Source of the DNA: CAZCAC01 sp964496575
Lineage (GTDB): Bacteria > Planctomycetota > UBA1135 > GCA-002686595
Length of the DNA stretch: 64,000 bases
Assembly (NCBI GenBank): GCA_964496575.1
Contig: CAZCAC010000020.1
Span: 1 to 64,000, forward strand
Direction: 5' to 3'
The notes beneath the pieces were generated by a model, which did no database searches, was not told the origin of the DNA, and saw only the letters and a list, made by a program, of their open reading frames with translations. Of this stretch, positions 61,732 through 64,000 are shown piece by piece; position 1 is the first letter of the stretch, and every line of letters begins with the position of its first letter. The position numbers and the translations under genes are program-made.

Positions 61732-62955
61732 GTGGACGTGAACCACTATCGAGTCTGGGCAGAGATCGACCTCGATGCCGTAACGCACAACCTCGCGGTG
61801 ATTCGACGGCGGGCGGGTACCGGGGTTCGGTTGATGCCGGTGATCAAGGCGGACGCGTACGGACACGGCGCGATCGCCCTCGCCCACCACGTGGTGCGTT
61901 GCGGGATAGCGGGTCTGGGTGTGGGCACGTCCGCCGAGGCGCTGGAGCTGAGAGAAGCGGGTCTGCGTATCCCGATTCTGGTCCTCGGAACGATCGTCGA
62001 CGAGGAGGCGGCGGCGGCGCTTCGCCACCGCGTGGAGATCGGCATCCACTCGTCCGACCGGGTGGTCATGCTCGAGGAGCTGGCCGCCCGCATGGGAACG
62101 GTGGCGCGGGTTCACCTCAACGTCGACACCGGCATGGGTCGACTGGGCGTGCTGCCGGGGAGCGCGCTCCGACTGCTCGAGGAGATCCACGCCGCCCCCC
62201 ACCTGGTGCTCGCCGGGGTGATGACCCACATCAGTGCAACGCAGGGGGCGATCGATCCGCACACCGACGATCAGGTCGCCGCCTTCGACGGTGTCCTGGA
62301 GCAGGCCCGGGCGCGCGGCCTCCTTCGCGGGTGGATCCACGCCGCCAATTCGGCCGCGTTGTTCACGGGTCTGGGCCGGATCTACGACACCGTCCGACCC
62401 GGCATCAGCGTCTACGGCATCCTCCCCGACGCGCTCGCGGGCGCGGAAGAGCTGCAACCGGTGATGTCCCTGGCCAGCCAGGTCGTCTTCCTCAAGGACG
62501 TGCCCGCGGGGACTTCCGTCGGCTACGGGTCGACCTGGACCACGAACCGACCGACGCGGATCGCCACGCTCTCGGTGGGTTACAACGACGGCGTCTCCTG
62601 GCGGCTGGGCAACCGGGGCGAGGTCCTGATCCGCGGGCGGCGGGCCCCGATCGTCGGTCGGGTGTCGATGGACTACACCACCATCGACGTGGGCGAGGTT
62701 CCGGGGGTGCAGGTCGGCGACACGGCGACCCTGTTCGGACGCGCCGGTGAGGAGGAGATCTCGGTGAGCGAGGTGGCCGAGGTGGCGGGCACGATTCCCT
62801 ACGAGATCACGTGTTCGGTCGGAAAGCGGGTGACCCGCGTGTACGTCGGGGGCGAGGAGGTCCTGCTCCCCTCGCAGGCGCCTCCCGGGCCGCAGCACCC
62901 CCCGCCGCCCGCGCCGGAGATCGAGTCGAAACCGGAGAGGAGCGCCACTTCCTGA
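61732..62955 (+). CDS. alr: Alanine racemase
   Basis: This PLP enzyme makes D-alanine for peptidoglycan. The 407-aa protein has AEIDLDAVTHNLAVIRRR, the PLP lysine Lys39 in VIKADAYGHG, HLNVDTGMGRLGV, HAANSAAL, RPGISVYGILP and the catalytic Tyr region SVGYGSTW, then GRVSMDYTTID. The GTG at 61732 is preferred because GGGAG lies about ten bases before it; 61702 (TTG) and 61738 (GTG) are alternatives. The C-terminal ~35 residues are Pro-rich and extra. An 8-bp hairpin follows. Confidence 0.93.
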   Translation: MDVNHYRVWAEIDLDAVTHNLAVIRRRAGTGVRLMPVIKADAYGHGAIALAHHVVRCGIAGLGVGTSAEALELREAGLRIPILVLGTIVDEEAAAALRHRVEIGIHSSDRVVMLEELAARMGTVARVHLNVDTGMGRLGVLPGSALRLLEEIHAAPHLVLAGVMTHISATQGAIDPHTDDQVAAFDGVLEQARARGLLRGWIHAANSAALFTGLGRIYDTVRPGISVYGILPDALAGAEELQPVMSLASQVVFLKDVPAGTSVGYGSTWTTNRPTRIATLSVGYNDGVSWRLGNRGEVLIRGRRAPIVGRVSMDYTTIDVGEVPGVQVGDTATLFGRAGEEEISVSEVAEVAGTIPYEITCSVGKRVTRVYVGGEEVLLPSQAPPGPQHPPPPAPEIESKPERSATS

Positions 62956-62993
62956 GGGGTGTTCGGGGGGTTGCATTGCTACTCTCCGCACCT

Positions 62994-63014
62994 GCCCCCG
63001 AGCAGGTCGGGGGC
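62994..63014 (+). terminator. Hairpin between alr and AsmA-like gene
   Basis: GCCCCCGA and its exact complement enclose a five-base loop, 38 bases after the alr stop and ten before the next ATG. With no T-run it may be an attenuator or a leader structure. Confidence 0.4.
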
Positions 63015-63024
63015 GGATACCGCG

Positions 63025-64000
63025 ATGAGCCGGAACGCCCCCACGCCCAGCGAGCGCCGCCGCCCTCGATCGAGGCTCGTCCGAGCCTTGCGCTTCGGCG
63101 CCCGGATCACCGGCTGGCTCGGTCTCCTCCTGGGCATCACCGTGCTCGGACTCGACCGGGGCGGCTGGGCGCGCTGGCAGGTGGAGCTGGAGCTGCAGCG
63201 GCGCCTCGGCGAGCTGGGTGCGGAGGTCTCCTTCGACCGCATCGAGTTCGACTGGCTCGGTCCCGGAATCGAGGTGGAGGGTTTTCGAGTCACCGAAGGG
63301 GAGCGGGTCCTCCTCCTCGCCGAGCACCTCTACCTCGCCGCGGGTCTCGCGCCGAGCGACGGCGTGTACCTCTCGCGGCTCGATCTCGACGGAGGGCGCA
63401 TCCTGATCTGCGATCCCCTGATCGACGACCTTCGCGCCCTGTTCGAGCTGGACGAGGAGCGTGAGGGGGAACGAGAGGCGGCGCCGGTTCGCCGGCTGCG
63501 GATACCCTCGATCCAGGTGCGCGACTTCCTGGTCGAGTTCGAGGACCCCGGCCAGCGTCGGCACTCCCTCGGCCGGGTCGACTTCTCGATGGAGGGCCAG
63601 TCCGACCGGCCGGCGGCGATCAACGGCCGGCTCTCGCTCCGTCATCGGGACGGGGTGCCCGGCACCCCCGAGCTGTACCTGAGCGGGCTGTTGAGCCCGG
63701 ACGGGCTGCTCGAGCTGCACAGCACGGCCCGGGAGCTGGACCTCGCTTCCTGGGACGTCCCCGAGCTCCTGCCGCTGGAGGCGCTGCGGGCGACGCGGCC
63801 GACCGGGAAGCTCAGCCTGCACACCAGCGGGAGCATCAACCTGCGCGGCGAAACGAGGGCGCGTGGACGCATTCGCTGCGCGTTGCGCGACGGCTCGCTC
63901 GCGCCGCCGCTCGGCGACACGTCGGTGGAGGGGCTGACCGCCGACTTCGACGCGACCTACCTCGCGGGCGCGGAGGCCTCCTTCTGGGACCCCGAGGCGT
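63025..64000 (+). CDS. AsmA/TamB-like large envelope protein (partial, 3' cut)
   Basis: This is an open frame from an ATG to the window end, at least 325 aa. A basic N-terminus is followed by one membrane helix (residues ~29-43: ITGWLGLLLGITVLG). A beta-rich region then starts QVELELQRRLGELGAEVSFD and GIEVEGFRVTEGERVLLLAE, the pattern of AsmA/DUF748/TamB proteins that span the periplasm and help lipid or protein transport to the outer membrane. The family assignment is by pattern only. The 3' end lies outside the window. Confidence 0.65.
   Translation, partial: MSRNAPTPSERRRPRSRLVRALRFGARITGWLGLLLGITVLGLDRGGWARWQVELELQRRLGELGAEVSFDRIEFDWLGPGIEVEGFRVTEGERVLLLAEHLYLAAGLAPSDGVYLSRLDLDGGRILICDPLIDDLRALFELDEEREGEREAAPVRRLRIPSIQVRDFLVEFEDPGQRRHSLGRVDFSMEGQSDRPAAINGRLSLRHRDGVPGTPELYLSGLLSPDGLLELHSTARELDLASWDVPELLPLEALRATRPTGKLSLHTSGSINLRGETRARGRIRCALRDGSLAPPLGDTSVEGLTADFDATYLAGAEASFWDPEA

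Overview
The window is GC-rich, densely coded bacterial DNA with short intergenic gaps and many stop-start overlaps. It is probably from a member of the Planctomycetota. The gene mix points that way: sulfatases, a TMTC-like TPR glycosyltransferase, exported von Willebrand proteins, and a secreted protein with a Cys-rich 'CPCGN' C-terminal module that I associate with marine planctomycetes. This is inferred from gene content, not from a marker-gene phylogeny. The first 49 bases are pure C and look like an assembly or sequencing artefact at a contig edge.

Layout. 0.3-2.4 kb: a doubtful small ORF and an exported HEAT/von Willebrand protein. 2.6-16.0 kb: all 14 complex I genes in order, nuoA to nuoN, mostly overlapping, with an unusually short NuoG. 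16.2-21.2 kb: a compact type II-C CRISPR-Cas locus made of a divergent tracrRNA, cas9, cas1, cas2 and a two-repeat array, with lower GC than its surroundings. 21.4-26.4 kb (minus): a PilZ protein, then a coupled respiratory module of tetraheme cytochrome c, Tat-exported Fe-S protein, NrfD-type membrane subunit and HAO-like octaheme cytochrome. 26.7-34.9 kb: secreted proteins, a TPR phosphatase/sulfatase-superfamily lipoprotein, an HDOD protein, Hsp20 and an M61-like metallopeptidase. 35.0-45.4 kb: a glycan-flavoured stretch with a lectin-like/PNGase F-like/sulfatase fusion, a TMTC-like protein, a DPM1-like GT2, an STT3-like membrane protein and two exported proteins. 45.4-53.2 kb: hutI, an ECF sigma factor, a CNNM/CorC transporter-like protein, a CbpM/DnaJ pair, recO, and BamD-like and LptE-like lipoproteins. 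53.4-61.0 kb: ftsH, folP, a fused CdaA-CdaR diadenylate cyclase, glmM and tsaB. 61.2-64.0 kb: a lysine-tailed truncated histone-fold protein (minus), alr, and a large AsmA/TamB-like gene cut by the window end.

How the parts fit. The Nuo complex and the HAO-like module are two respiratory systems. NADH:quinone oxidoreduction would supply a quinone pool that the NrfD/Fe-S/multiheme proteins could tap to reduce nitrogen oxyanions or hydroxylamine (inferred). The cyclase-glmM-alr-tsaB-ftsH block is envelope and housekeeping. The CRISPR locus is self-contained: the anti-repeat upstream of cas9 pairs with the repeats after cas2 over 20 contiguous base pairs, and a G-U wobble in that duplex shows which strand is transcribed.

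Most noteworthy: the compact Cas9 locus with its near-empty array, the PNGase F-sulfatase fusion, the CdaA-CdaR fusion, the bacterial histone, and a modular dispersed repeat whose 35-nt module is identical at two loci and sits directly before the start codon in both.
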